Shown here piece after piece: positions 21,785 to 33,890 of a stretch of 64,000 bases of DNA; positions within the stretch are counted from its first letter, which is position 1, and every line of letters begins with the position of its first letter. A program made the translations under genes and the position numbers. Origin of the DNA: Lobosporangium transversale (lineage: Eukaryota; Mortierellomycota; Mortierellomycetes; Mortierellales; Mortierellaceae); the NCBI RefSeq assembly GCF_002105155.1, contig NW_019028996.1:480001-544000 (forward strand), written 5' to 3'. The notes below the pieces were generated by a model, which searched no databases, was not told the origin of the DNA, and saw nothing but the letters and a program-made list of their open reading frames with translations.

Positions 21785-24052
21785 TTATATTGAAATATGA
21801 CTATAAATCAAATCTTCCTCCTCATCTTGATCTTCGACTTCCTCTTCGTCAGCTTCATCAGTCCGCTTCCTCTTATTGTGCTTTGATGGGGTGAACACAG
21901 CAAAGGGCTTCGTATACCGGAGAGGAGGAGTTGTTGGTAAAGGAGGGAGTGGGATGGAGGACAAAGTTTCCTGCACATGCACGGCATATCGAGATGTGTG
22001 ATCCTAAATACCAGGAAATGAATCATTGTCAATGCAAGGATCAAGGTTGCATCGCCCCTGCATACCAACATAAATACTAATCACAGAACTTACGGCGAAC
22101 TTCAGCAGAACCTGCATTGAGTTGGATTTGAGGAACTGCTTCAGCTGAACTAAGTCTGCAGGGATCCAAACCACGTTGTTGGTGGATTTGCCGGCGGCGA
22201 TAATGTTTCCATGCCGCTTCAACGTGTAGAAGTTGAGGCATAATCCCCGTCCCTCCGCAATAATAGGGTAGTGTTTGCACGTATCCACTCCTTTGAGCTC
22301 CAAGTCGTGCAAAATGGCTGTATTAAGGCGCACTGCTTTGAGCTGCTGCTTCGCGCAAACCGACTCAGATGCTGTGCCGACCTTGAACTCAAAAATACAA
22401 ATCTCATTGTTCCAGTGCCCGTTCGCAAAGACACGGACACTGATGTCCACCTTTCTACCCTGTAGAGATTTTGTGGTCACACCATGTGTACTCTCTACAT
22501 ACAGGCGAACATCTCTCGCTGCTGCAGATGCAAGCTCGCCGCTATGTCGGTTAGTTGGAGTTGGAAGTGTTAGCATAAAAAGTAGTGTTGGTATAGCTTT
22601 AAGTATGTATGATAGGTACGACATGCTATAACTTACGGTATACCACGCACCACCTGTCCTCCAAATAGCACCGCCAGAATGTGTGCCCACACTGATACGA
22701 CAACATGTTCTGTCATTGGAGGGGAAAGCTGATTGGTAGAGATGAGCGTACAAATATAATCGACTATCTGCAGTACTGCCATTCTTTGCCTCATGTCCCT
22801 GGTTGTGGGTGAGGTAGGACCAAGTCCCCCAAGCATGCTCCAGACCTTAGTCCGCAAACTCCACATATTTAACGGTGCGAGAGAGTCCTCTTTGTATCCA
22901 GGACAATATGTCTCCAACAGCTCACTCATCAACTCCGTGATAGCATCATCCTTTTCATCTAGAGCCGCTACCACGGAGTCATCTTTGAGGGCCGAAGCGA
23001 AAGTGAACGCCCGCGTGGAAGGCGAGACTGTGTTTACAATTCCACTTAAGGCCACCCTATCGTCCAGCAGAAGCCAACAGGCTATGGTTAGGCCTAAATA
23101 ATGAACCATATGCTCATACACATTTAATTTATTTACTTACAAAACTTCTTTATCCACATGATATGCCCGGTTCCTGCTCCTGTTGTGATCTCTTGACATT
23201 AGAGTATTATGGGCGTATAGGTAGAGTTCCTTGTACTCCTGGCAGATAAAGTTGTGGGGAACAGGCGGTAACGCAGCGTTTTGACCTTGCACCTAATATC
23301 AATGCGGATATCAGGTTAGAAATACATATATAAACCATGGTGAGACATGGTATTCACAATGGCAGCTTGGAAACGATTTCTTACTTTTTTATACAAATAC
23401 TCCAACAACGGCAAAAATGGAGATAGCTTTGAGCCGGCAACGATCTCCTTAAGGTCATCTAGTTCCTCTAAAAAGCCGACAAGATGTGAGCTGTTGGACT
23501 CTGTCATTTAATCAGAACTACACCGGTTTGCTTACCATTATCGCTAATGGGCTCAATGTCCTGAGAATCTTCTGAAAGTACACCAGCATCAATGTCGTCA
23601 GAAACTTTGGTCCTCGTGCCCTCATCTCTACGCTGGCTATCAACCATATAGTCCTTCAGCCTATGCCTGTCTATGTGTCGCTGAAGGTTTGGTCCTACTT
23701 GCTCGAGACCTGCTTCTTGCACTTTTACGGAGGCATTGCTAATAGTCAACTTTGAACTTTTGTTCAAGAGTCGTCTGGACCAAAATATGTCGTCAGTGTT
23801 GTTCTTGAAGTGCTCGTAGTCCGAATTCAATATTTTCAAGCGTGCTTTTGCTATTTTGCCACTATTAAGTAGGTTGGTGTAGGCCTGATGCGCATCCGCC
23901 TTGTCATAGAATCTGAATTTTACTACAAAGTTTGGGAATGAGACGTGCTCTTCGTTTCTTCGTTCGAGAGCCCAACTCAGGTGCTTCTCGAGAGCGCTTA
24001 ATAAAGCAACCGCTGGTTTCTGTGGCATGGCATTGACTTGTTTTGACAGCAT
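21785..24052 (-). CDS. Unknown protein with a PD-(D/E)xK nuclease-like motif
   Basis: Six exons (24052-23536, 23500-23385, 23292-23141, 23056-22637, 22541-22094, 22003-21785) give a continuous 623-aa frame from ATG to TAA with all phases matching. Intron 1 is only 35 bp. Exon 5 carries GRKVDISVRV, then 11 residues later ICIFEFK. This D...E-x-K spacing, followed by helices and KRHGNIIAAGKST, resembles the PD-(D/E)xK nuclease core. The C-terminus has a basic-acidic stretch (KHNKRKRTDEAD) that could be a nuclear localisation signal. I recall similar multi-copy hypothetical proteins in Mucoromycota. A 254-bp partial copy lies 3.8 kb away. The acceptor of exon 4 is the one chosen to keep phase. 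Function unknown; nuclease activity is an inference. Confidence 0.65.
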
Positions 24053-24776
24053 GATTGGGGTTTAATTGTTGTTGACTTAGAATTTGAATATGTTGAGAGA
24101 AGATTGATTCCACTTTGAGCACAACCCTGAAATTTTTTGATGGAGCGCTCAAAAAGGAAAAGCTATATTTTCTTAATTAGAATAGCAAATCAATTCAATC
24201 CGCACGAATGGCTAAAATTCGTCGATTGAATTGGGCTAACTATTTTAAAAATATAACCTTTCCTTTAATTATGTTAATACGTCTCCTTTGCCACTGTTCT
24301 ATTCGAAAATAAAATCTTGGTATCAAAAAGACCTGTGCACACAATACATGGTAATCAAATGATACAATTGGAAGATGATGCTTTTGAACACATTCCTTCA
24401 CAAATAAGATGGAATCTCTTGGATTGTCGTACTGCTTCACCTGAAGTAAGTCGAGCGCATCTGCTTAATTAGGCCGAGTAATTACTTCACGTCCAGTGAC
24501 AATCAAGTAGATAGAGTCGTGTACACCATGTTCTTGTGTCTCGAGTCTAAGTTTTTTTTTTTTTTTTTTTTTTTTTTGGCAAGTCTGCTTTTCCCATCTA
24601 GAATTCACAAATGTTTATAAACTGGTGTTTATTTTTTCTGATGATGATAGGAAAACACAATCTGCAATGCTTGGTCGACAAATAAAAAGAAGGTTTAACT
24701 AACATGTCGCCGGGGGGGTTTAATGCATAGCCGATTAAATCCCATTCTTCTGTTTTTATTCAAAAAGAAAGGAGCT
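24053..24776. other. Intergenic with one orphan exon-like frame
   Basis: 5' flank of the nuclease-like gene. At 24440-24333 (-) a 36-codon open stretch (reading YDNPRDSILFVKECVQ) is bounded by a TTCAG acceptor and a CAG|GT donor in phase 0, like an orphan exon, but I cannot connect it to a gene. A T tract lies at about 24550-24577. Confidence 0.45.
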
Positions 24777-25571
24777 TTAAATAAAGAGCATCTGAAGAAG
24801 ACTTGGTGCCAATAGACAAAGAGCTATCCATTTCACATCTTTTTCCATGGGTCTCACCAAACCTGTAGCAGCATTGGACTTCGTGTTAGTTGGTGGAGGC
24901 GTCAGTCCATCATTACCTGTTGGCGAACCCCTGGATGTGGTTTTAGTCGTAACAGTTGCCGTTGTAGATGATCCAGGATTGATTGTAGGTAATGTCGGTC
25001 CTGCTTCTCCCAAGATACATCCACCCTGCGGTACCGTCACTTCCAAGCAGTTTTCGTCCGTCACAGGTGATCCCAACGACATTTCCTGTACACAATGCGC
25101 TACGCTCGTGGATGGCTGGTACCCATAATACACTCCTGTCTTTTCTCCTGCATGACCGTTATACGAGTCGTACCCAATGCATCCCAATGCGTACTGACAT
25201 TTTCCAGGACTCGTACAACAAATTGTGTTTCCACCACCGTTTGTCCCAAACGCTGGCATGCAGGATGTGGAACTTAAGAAGCTGGGCAACTGAGCTGGAC
25301 AACAGGGCAATGACCGTGTCGCTTTCAGAACGCCCTCTTGATAGCAGGTCAAATAGTTTTGCCCATAGTTATCCCACCGACAAGCATAGCGGGAGTTACC
25401 CACAGTACAACCTAGATAACCAAAGGGGCACTTGCCATTGTAATTCTCACACACCCCTGATTCCGTACAACAGTAATTCATAGAAACTTGGTTATATCGT
25501 GTGGTGTTGGTAGCAAAGTTCTGCACAACGTCGTCGACCCATGGAAAGTTACAGGAAGAGTACAGTCCCAT
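24777..25571 (-). CDS. Cys-rich, probably GPI-anchored surface protein
   Basis: One exon of 264 aa from the ATG at 25571 (MGLYSSCNFPW). About 20 Cys occur in the first 180 residues, including two CC pairs followed by a short Cys-rich run (NYCCTESGVC, ICCTSPGKC). A Ser/Thr/Pro-rich stalk (about residues 190-240) follows, and the protein ends in a hydrophobic tail (WIALCLLAPSLLQMLFI) typical of a GPI-attachment signal. Such architecture suggests a cell-wall or plasma-membrane protein. A signal peptide is not visible from this start. The frame stays open for 89 more codons to an ATG at 25838, with a hydrophobic stretch in between, but that ATG lies 2 bp after the RPC1 stop codon and the extension is pyrimidine-rich promoter-like sequence. 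The start is therefore uncertain. No named family recognised. Confidence 0.6.
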   Translation of the reverse strand: MGLYSSCNFPWVDDVVQNFATNTTRYNQVSMNYCCTESGVCENYNGKCPFGYLGCTVGNSRYACRWDNYGQNYLTCYQEGVLKATRSLPCCPAQLPSFLSSTSCMPAFGTNGGGNTICCTSPGKCQYALGCIGYDSYNGHAGEKTGVYYGYQPSTSVAHCVQEMSLGSPVTDENCLEVTVPQGGCILGEAGPTLPTINPGSSTTATVTTKTTSRGSPTGNDGLTPPPTNTKSNAATGLVRPMEKDVKWIALCLLAPSLLQMLFI

Positions 25572-25840
25572 TTTTTTGGTGTAAGAACCAAGAGAATCAA
25601 ATTTAGGGGGAAAAAATAAAGTAGACGGGAATGAAAATGATAGTGAAGTTTGAGGGTGATGGCGGTAAAGAAGGTGAAGAAAAAAAAGAGAAGCAAAAAG
25701 CAAAAGATAAAAAGATAAGCGAAAGGAGTAAAATAAGGGTGCTCTTCGCAAATGACAACAATTATGAGAGCTATGACAAGTTTTCTTCTCAGACACTGAA
25801 GTAAAATTATTATTGTATATGAATATGTTGTTTTGCATTG

Positions 25841-28800
25841 CTATGGATCAAAAAGCAGTCTGCGACGAGGAGGAATTCGATCATGGGCACTGTCCCGCTT
25901 AATCAGCTTGAAAAGACCAGTTCCAATCGACATAGGAATACCCATGATGATGCACTCGGATACTCCCTCAATCGCATCCTTTTTAGAATACAGCGCCGCC
26001 TCAAACAAGTGATCGGTCGTCTTTTCAAACGACGCCAGCATCATCACACTGTCCTTCATCTTGGCAATACCAAAACGCGTAATACCCAGTACCTCTCCCT
26101 TTGATGTCATAATATCTCCCAACAACATAACGTGACGCGGATCAATGGTCAGTCCATGAGAGTCCATGACACTCTTAATCTCGTCCAAGATAGTACGTCT
26201 TGCAGCTTCAATACCCAATACTTTCCATACCTCCATAACGTGATTGGAGCGTGTTTGAGTTCCAACTACTCCTTCTGTATTCATTAACTCACGTAGACCA
26301 TAGCCCTCCACAAGCAGTTCCTTCTTACCACCACTTCCCTGGATTTCGTTAATGACTGCACGGTTAACTTGAGGAAGGCCTTTGATAATAATCTCAGGCA
26401 GGGCTCTCTTAAGTTTCTTAATTGAGTAATAAAGTCCTGCAGGATCTTTGGACTGTACATAAATACGTAGACGGTCGGGTTTATGAGACTGCACGTTATT
26501 AGTTCCGATCTTGAGTTTTGGTTCCAATCCAATGGCCTTTGCAACTTCATCCAGGTCAGTTTCAAGCTGTAAACGACGTATTGCCTCCATATCCAGACGA
26601 ACTCCAATGTAACATTCATCAGGCTTGTAGACCTCTTCAATGAACTCTGCAATGTCCCCAAGCATGGTTTTTTCGATTCTTCCCTTGACGATACGTGCAG
26701 CTTTGACATCTGTGTTATTAACTAGACGTGTTGTAATAATTGGTGTGGCAATAGCCTTCGCGGCGTTGATGATTTCCCTGATACGTGGCACTCCCAGTGT
26801 GATGTTCATAGATGCGACACCAGCAAAATGGAACGTCTTCAGCGTCATCTGTGTGCCAGGCTCTCCAATGGACTGCGCTCCGACAGCACCCACGGCTGAC
26901 GCAGGTTCGATCTTGGCCTTCATGAATTTGTCCCAGCAAACATACATGAAGCGTTCCATTTGGCGTTCCGTAACAGTGAGTTTATTGTTGACAATCCTCT
27001 TGACCTCTTCCGGCTCCTCTTCGTCAATGTCCATATCCTCATACTCCTCGCCGGGGTTATGTTCTCCTGACATCATACCGTAAGCTTCGCGAATAATCTT
27101 GAGCTTTCCCGCAATATGTGTCTTAACAAATGTTACTACAGCCAAAATAAACTCCTTGGAGCAGTTCTTAGCCCAGCGTGATGACGCTACCTCCTTCTCA
27201 GCATACTCATTGATCTGCCAGGGTAGCAGCTTCTTGTCGTCCTCTGTTGGGGGTAACATGTGAAGAGTACTGACAAAGTTACGGTCAAATAAAACAGGTA
27301 TACCGTTGCCTTCAAGTACTGCAGGGTCAAGGCCGTCGCTTCCATAAGTGAATTGAATAATGGCCCCCACAGAGTTTCGCACCGAAAGATCGTAATGTGT
27401 AGTCAGATCTTCCAAAGCCTTCATAAGACGACGCTGCATGTAGCCGGTTTCGGCGGTTTTTACAGCTGTGTCAACTAGACCTTCACGACCAGAGACAGCG
27501 TGGAAAAAGAACTCAGTAGGTGTCAACCCGCTGTAGAAACTGTTGCGAACGAAACCCTTGGCCGGAGGAACCTTGGAATTTTTCAAGAAATGAGGTAAGG
27601 ATCTATCTTGGAAACCATTTGGAATACGTTTACCACTGATAATTTGTTGACCGACACAAGCAACCATCTGAGACACGTTGATCTTAGAACCTATCCACCA
27701 CAATAAGACGCACGAAAAAAAAAAAAAAAAAAAAAAAAAAATTAGTGTGGCTGACAATCAGAAAATAGATTCGAAATGACATTGGAGAAGCCAACTTGCC
27801 TTTAGAGCCACATGTCGCCATGATCAACGGTGAGTTGTACTTGTTGAGCTCTGTTAGACATATATCTCCAACTTTGTCACGGACCTGCGACAGCTCTCCA
27901 GAAATCAGGGCCTCGAGAGTCTGTTCAATATCGCATCCAGGTTGATTTTCCAACTGACCATTGAGTGAACGATGAATCAAGTCATCGCAGTGAGCATAGG
28001 CGTTCTTGACAAGCTCATCCTTCTTGGATGCCAAAATTTCACCAGGCTGGACATCATTAATACCAATCGAGAATCCAACGGTCCCCAACCAGCGAGCGCA
28101 GAGCTTAGCAAGTCGGTTCATGCATTTTGCCGCCTCAATGGAGCCATAGTCGCGCATGACAATGTAGAATAGCGAGCTTTTGTTGCCATCTCCAACAATT
28201 GACTTGTCCAAAACGCCGCACATGATTTCACTATTATGTATCACAAGGTAGCCGTCATTCCTACACATGTCCATGACAGGACGCTTGACCTTGTCATATG
28301 AGCGAGTCTTCGCCTCCAAATTGACTAATACTTTTGACTCCTTATTAGGTTTGAGTAAGACGCTGATTATTTGTTTACCCGTCCATCGTTGTGCTGGTTT
28401 CAAGATTGCAGGTGGTGGAATATCAATTTTCAGTTCTGCATCCCCCAAGTATGAGCAAATCTGAACAAACTGTGAGCGATCGAAAAATAGATCTTTTTGA
28501 GTAATGAGATATGATGCAGTGATGAAATCCTGGATTGCCGCAATAAGAGGGGTCCCGTTTCTAGGAGTAACCAAGTTATTTTTGACGCCCATCAACTCGA
28601 TAGCTTCAGTCCTAGCTTCCTCCGTCTGTGGAACGTGCAAGTTCATCTCATCTCCGTCAAAATCAGCGTTATAGGGGTTGCAGACACATTCATTGAATCG
28701 GAATGTACGCCATGGCCGAATTTTTGCATAATGAGCCATGATAGAAAGCTTGTGAAGTGAAGGCTGACGATTGAATAGGACGACATCACCGTCATTAAGA

Positions 28801-29945
28801 TGGCGCTCAACTACATCGCCGACCTGAATCTCCCCTGCAATCTGAGCACGGTTTCCAAACTTGAGTGACTTTTTCATATTGTTGGATCCCAGAGTGACAT
28901 AGTTTGCTCCTGGATGGATCTCCGTACCATTTGCAATGGCCTGGCGAAGACGTTCAATATTATGGCTGGTAACGCGTTCTGGGTATGTCAGGTTTTTGGC
29001 GACCAGTTCAGGGACAGCGACTTGGTCAATGCGAAGGTTAGGGTCGGGTGAAATTACTGTGCGTCCAGAGAAGTCAACACGCTTTCCAGATAAATTTCCA
29101 CGGAAACGACCCTGTTTTCCCTTCAATCTCTGACAGAATCCACGAACTGGCTTTCCGGGCTGTAAGTTAGATACTCCCGGTAGTTCGCTGTTGATGTACA
29201 TAGCGACTGAGAGTTGAAGAAAGTCCCATAGATCCTATTAAAGATAGAGATGAAAAAGAACAATTAATTTTGTCCCCATCAACAAAGGTTAACGAGACTT
29301 CAAAACCATAGTATATAGAAGCTGCTCATTACCATCAAATTAAGAATAGCAATACCCTGATTAAGACCAGCTTGCATGTGAGCGTTGGTAAAGATCACTT
29401 CTGTCAATTTAACAGTGATATCATCTTCGTTACTGGCACCATCCTGCTGAACTGATGGGCGAATACAAACTGGGGGCACGGAAATGTTCTGCCAAAGATA
29501 CATTTCAGGTCTTCCAAGATCTGGATTCATACCTAGAAGCTCACAGTCCTGATAGTAATAACCGCAATATCAATTAACTGGAACTATCAATTATAACCCT
29601 ACTCAACTACTATTAATTGGCCGTTTAGAAAACTCATTTCCCTTTTTCCCTGCCTTACCTCGTCAGTGATGGCCTTGAACAGGTTCAATACTCTCAAGGG
29701 GTTCATATCCTCCTGCGCCTTTGAAATATGAGCCTTCATTTCCGGTGCAGCCTCCAATGCATGACTAAACGTGCTCTTGAATTTCTCGTATTCATCCGCA
29801 ACTTTCTTTGACCGGAATTTCTCATGTACAATTCTAAGCGCGCCAGCCTTCTTGACCGTCCCTATATTGGCAAAATACATGGATTTAAAGTAAGTTCAAG
29901 TGGCCTTTAGCATTCTACCGGCTATCGAAGGAAAAAAGGTAAAGA

Positions 29946-29994
<49 letters not shown>

Positions 29995-31039
29995 GAAAAA
30001 GAAAGCGGGATCCTTAAAGACAGCAATACAACTCACCATTGATTCCCTCACAATATGGGCAGTGGATTACCTTCTTGCATTTGTCATTGATAGCCTTGCA
30101 GACATTTTTCCTAGTCAAATTTTCCAGATTCGGTGCACGGAGCTTCCTCAAATATGTACGACGATCCTTTTCTGACAACAAGACTCGACTACAAGTCTAT
30201 GAACCATCCACAGTTAATAAATGAAATAATATCTACCGTTAGCCCATTGCTCGTAAGTAAATACTAATAATACTAATAGTAATAGAAATGTTGCAGTAAC
30301 TGTCCTAACCTTGCAAATATTTTGTAAAATAACTATGGCTGCTCGGAAGTATCCAATATGAAAGACTGGTAGACACAACCTGATGTGGGCAAAATGACCG
30401 ATACAATCCTGTTGCTTCAGACCACAGGTCTCACAGGAAGCGATTTTATCAGAGGTACCCTAGAACAACATTTAGATCAGTAGATCATTTTATTAAAAAT
30501 GAAAATTAATCACCTAAACAGTGTGGCTTAATTGCTAGGCCTCCTTCAATGGTCCATAAATTGGTTATCCTCTATGATAAAGACTAAAATTGTCCCTCCT
30601 TTAAATATTTGTCGCTCCAAAATCGAGCTACCCGGCGTTCATGTACGATGGCTATATGGACTATATGAACCTGTTTTCTTCTTACCAGTCTCAAATCGAG
30701 CATTCCATATTTAACTGGCTGACGGTCCTGAACCGTATACAGATCACGCTGAGTGACCTCGAACTCTGATACATTGACAATCTCCTGTGGCGAAAGAACA
30801 CCAAATTGGATTTGCTTGCTATTCATATAGGCCCAATTTTGAAGTGCACATGAAAGAGAAACATCCAATAATTAGTTTCATGTATTTATTCGATAGCAAT
30901 GGCTGCTGGGTTGTAGAGGCGGAAGAAAAGGAAACAAAAAAAATAAATAAATTAAAGTCGCAATTAAAAGAACAATTGTAGGAGGAATAGAAATGAATTA
31001 CATCTTCTTGGGCGCCTGCTCAAGCACCTGTTCCTTCAT
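25841..31039 (-). CDS. RPC1: RNA polymerase III largest subunit
   Basis: Eight exons (31039-31002, 30818-30686, 30459-30310, 30196-30037, 29861-29659, 29548-29333, 29234-27800, 27690-25841) give 1394 aa, close to human POLR3A. The start [22 protein letters not shown] matches the family. CETCG followed by DCIGHF forms the N-terminal zinc site, with a second pair at CPYCEG. The Mg-binding catalytic loop [10 protein letters not shown] is at about 28645-28675. The trigger-loop region reads [18 protein letters not shown]. The enzyme makes tRNA, 5S and U6 RNA in the nucleus. Intron 7 (27691-27799) is a GC-AG intron (AAAG|GCAAGT), required because [12 protein letters not shown] is invariant in the family. 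Intron 4 has an (AAT)n array. The gene is complete. Confidence 0.97.
29946..29991. repeat. (AAT)n microsatellite in RPC1 intron 4
   Basis: About 15 trinucleotide units inside the intron between the fourth and fifth RPC1 exons. It is a simple repeat with no effect on the frame. Confidence 0.9.
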
Positions 31040-31229
31040 TCTAAGTAAATTTGAATGTTGGTCCGAAAAGGATGTCCAGGTCAAAATTCAGAAGCAAAGA
31101 TGTTGTGAACACGCATAAAGCAACTTATCTGCAAAAAAAAAAAAAAAAAAAAATAGACTGCGACGCATTTCTGGATTTGGATATAAAGCTACAAAGCCAC
31201 TCACGTGCTATGTACTTTATTTACATTTC

Positions 31230-33578
31230 TCAATAGAGTCGGTGGGGTCGCCACTGAAATAATACTTTTGAGATTGGTCTGTCATGGGTATCATCTACAA
31301 CTTCTTCTAAAGGCGTATTATACATATCAATGGGTTGTGCTGCTTCCAGAAAGGGCGAATAGTACCTATACACAGCACCATTTGGCAGCACCCTATGGTT
31401 GAGACTTGGTGCCAATGCTATGAGAGGCTGTTCGGATCCAACGAGATCTACATGACATGTATCATTTGTATAGATACATGGATCGGTCTGAGTGATCTGA
31501 GGATAAGCTGGTGCTTGCGATGAAGGCACAATGGCTGTATTTTGAAGGACATCCATTGTTGTATGCCCTGGTAAAGGACTGCTTTATGAAGAAACAACAT
31601 GAGTTCGAATAAAATTAACAAACAGACTTTATCTAAACTAACCAAATGCTCTTTGCATTTAATTACCTTGGCGACATTCCATTGTTAGATAGGTTCGCAA
31701 ACGACTTCTCAGGCAATAAGTCCTGGGATATGGTTAAACGACTTTGCGCCAAATCATCATTGATCGAGCTTAATAAGGCTGTCGATTCCTTTCTAACATG
31801 CATAGAATGAATAGACTCCCTGGAATCTTTGAGCGCCATGGACGTCCTTTGGTTCGATGAACGATTACTAAAGCTGGAATTTTCCTTATTCAGACAGCGC
31901 TGAAACAAGCTATGTTTTGAGTGCACGCTACCATCACTAACTGATGTATAGCTACTCTCGATCATTTGATCAACAGGGTCAGGGTCGGGATGAAGGCCAC
32001 GATCTTCGTACTCACAATAGCTCGAAGGGCCCGCGAAGTATACTGATGTGACAGCATCATCTTGTCGTTTGTCACTTCTAGCATTTTCTTCCGAATAAGG
32101 CCCTTGGTTGAGAAAGAACTTTTCTGAAAATTCTTTATTTAAGCCTTCAAGGCAAAGGAGAGAGTAAAAGTTCGCAAGCAAATTAATATGGGTTGCTATG
32201 TACAAGCAAATCAATAGTTGGGTTGATTGAATTACCGATATGGACTCTTGTCTTTAAAGAGGCTTTGCCCTTTTTAAAAATCCCCAACCGGGTGGGCTTC
32301 TCTTGCATCTATTCGGCCAACAAAGCCAAAATATCTTAACGTTTGTATCAAACCCCGAATATTTTAATGAAACACATAGAAAAACCATACCGTAATACGC
32401 TCTTTGGAGACCTTTGGAGAGACAAATTGCTAGTAGCATCAAATAGAAAACATTGAAAAGGTCATTTACACTTGCTGATGTTAGTTCTGACCGGACACTC
32501 TAATTGCACAAAGATAGGTATGCTCAAATAGCATATGCACTATCTGAGCACAATAGAAGGAAAAAGGGCGTGTTGTGTGCACGCTTACATTCATGATAAG
32601 GGAGCTTTGAGTAAAGATCTTGCGGGGTTTATTACTATGTGAACGTGCATCCATACGTCTAGTAGCAAGCATGGTTTGTAGTCGTTGGCGCCGTTGAAGA
32701 GGCATGCGGCAATGTCGATGGCCACCATCACTTTCTGAACCATCTGTATACTCCACCTTGGAAGCAGCTATACATTCTTGCGGTGAGTGCGCCCTCTTCT
32801 GCCGTCTAGGATAGCCCATGTCCCGAAGCGATGCAAGCGGCTCCTCTTGCCTCTTTCGTCTTTTGCGGTTCCTTGCTCTAACTATAGCGATCGATTTCGG
32901 CTTTGCTTGCCTTAGTAAAATTATAATAGGTATACTGTTCTGACCAAAACAGGTTCTTACTGAATATAAAGCTCAATAACCTGGTGCGGATCTCTTTAAA
33001 TTTTTACCTTTATCCTTACTCTTATCAACTGATCCTATATTGAGCTCTTGCTCGGCGTGGCGTTTCGGCTTCGTTCTGCATTCCTTGCAACGCTTGCTCA
33101 TATTTAAATTTTCACACGCTTGGTCAACAGTGGAGAGTCGTTTACACCGTTTATCAACTTTGGAATCGATCACTCCCGTGATCCCTCTTGCGTTGCCCGT
33201 GCGCGGCACTTCACCTAGTAAATTTTGATCCTCTTCATTCTGAGTGTTGCTGCTCGTGAGTTGCGAAGAGACATCATCTCGCTGTTGCTTTCGTTTGCTA
33301 GAGCTCGAGATCTCTTGTTGCTGGGACAGCTGGATAAATGCCTCATCAGTATTACCATGCCTCAATGTTTCCTCTATAGGCAGTGTATTGAGGATAGGCT
33401 CCGGGCCTTGTTGTGGTTCTGTAGGGATGTCGAGGCTATCAAGGTACTCCCTAATGAAGTCTCTCTTATCCAGCAGACTATGGCGCTTGGTGTGAGTGAC
33501 AAGATTGGTCTCGTTGAGTATTGACAAGTAAATGCTGGGGTATTTCAGTGACTGAGTGGTCAGTACTTTCTTGGACAT
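31230..33578 (-). CDS. Uncharacterised basic, probably nuclear protein
   Basis: Five exons (33578-33008, 32905-32589, 32308-32236, 32144-31667, 31578-31230) join in phase from ATG to TAG and give 595 aa. I recognise no domain. The first 190 residues are Gln/Ser-rich with Lys/Arg clusters. Exon 2 is very basic (RARNRKRRKRQ, RRQRLQTM). The short third exon encodes the most conserved-looking block, KPTRLGIFKKGKAS. Exon 4 is Ser-rich and low complexity. Several bipartite basic clusters suggest nuclear localisation. The acceptor of exon 2 was chosen among close AGs to keep the frame and is the weakest junction. It lies 190 bp upstream of RPC1 and 313 bp downstream of MUS81, all on the same strand. 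Confidence 0.6.
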
Positions 33579-33890
33579 GGCTCAATAAATACAAGACGCA
33601 GCAAAGTTTAGTTGAGTGAACAGGCACGTAGTAAAAGGTGAATGAATGAACGCAACTTCATACGAGAATGAGAAGGAATAGTGTAGTTTTAATTACAGAA
33701 ATGAAGGGAAAAAAAAAAAAAAAAAGTAATGCTATTGTTCCTGATGGTAATGGTGCGAAAATGCAGGTGAACACAAAAAAAAAAGCATGTAGAAACACGA
33801 CTGTCATGCCCGTTAATCGTAGTGTTGTGTCGTGCCTGATAATAGCACACAGTGCTGTGTGCAAAGGCCACTTTTTCCACATAAATAAAA
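33579..33890. other. Short intergenic gap MUS81 / unknown gene
   Basis: A 312-bp gap between two minus-strand genes. It has an A tract at about 33710-33725. The plus-strand frame across it lacks any feature. Confidence 0.6.

Noticed and set aside
27691-27757. N-terminal extension of the last RPC1 exon
   Set aside because: The open frame runs into the T tract of intron 7; homology places the exon start at 27690.
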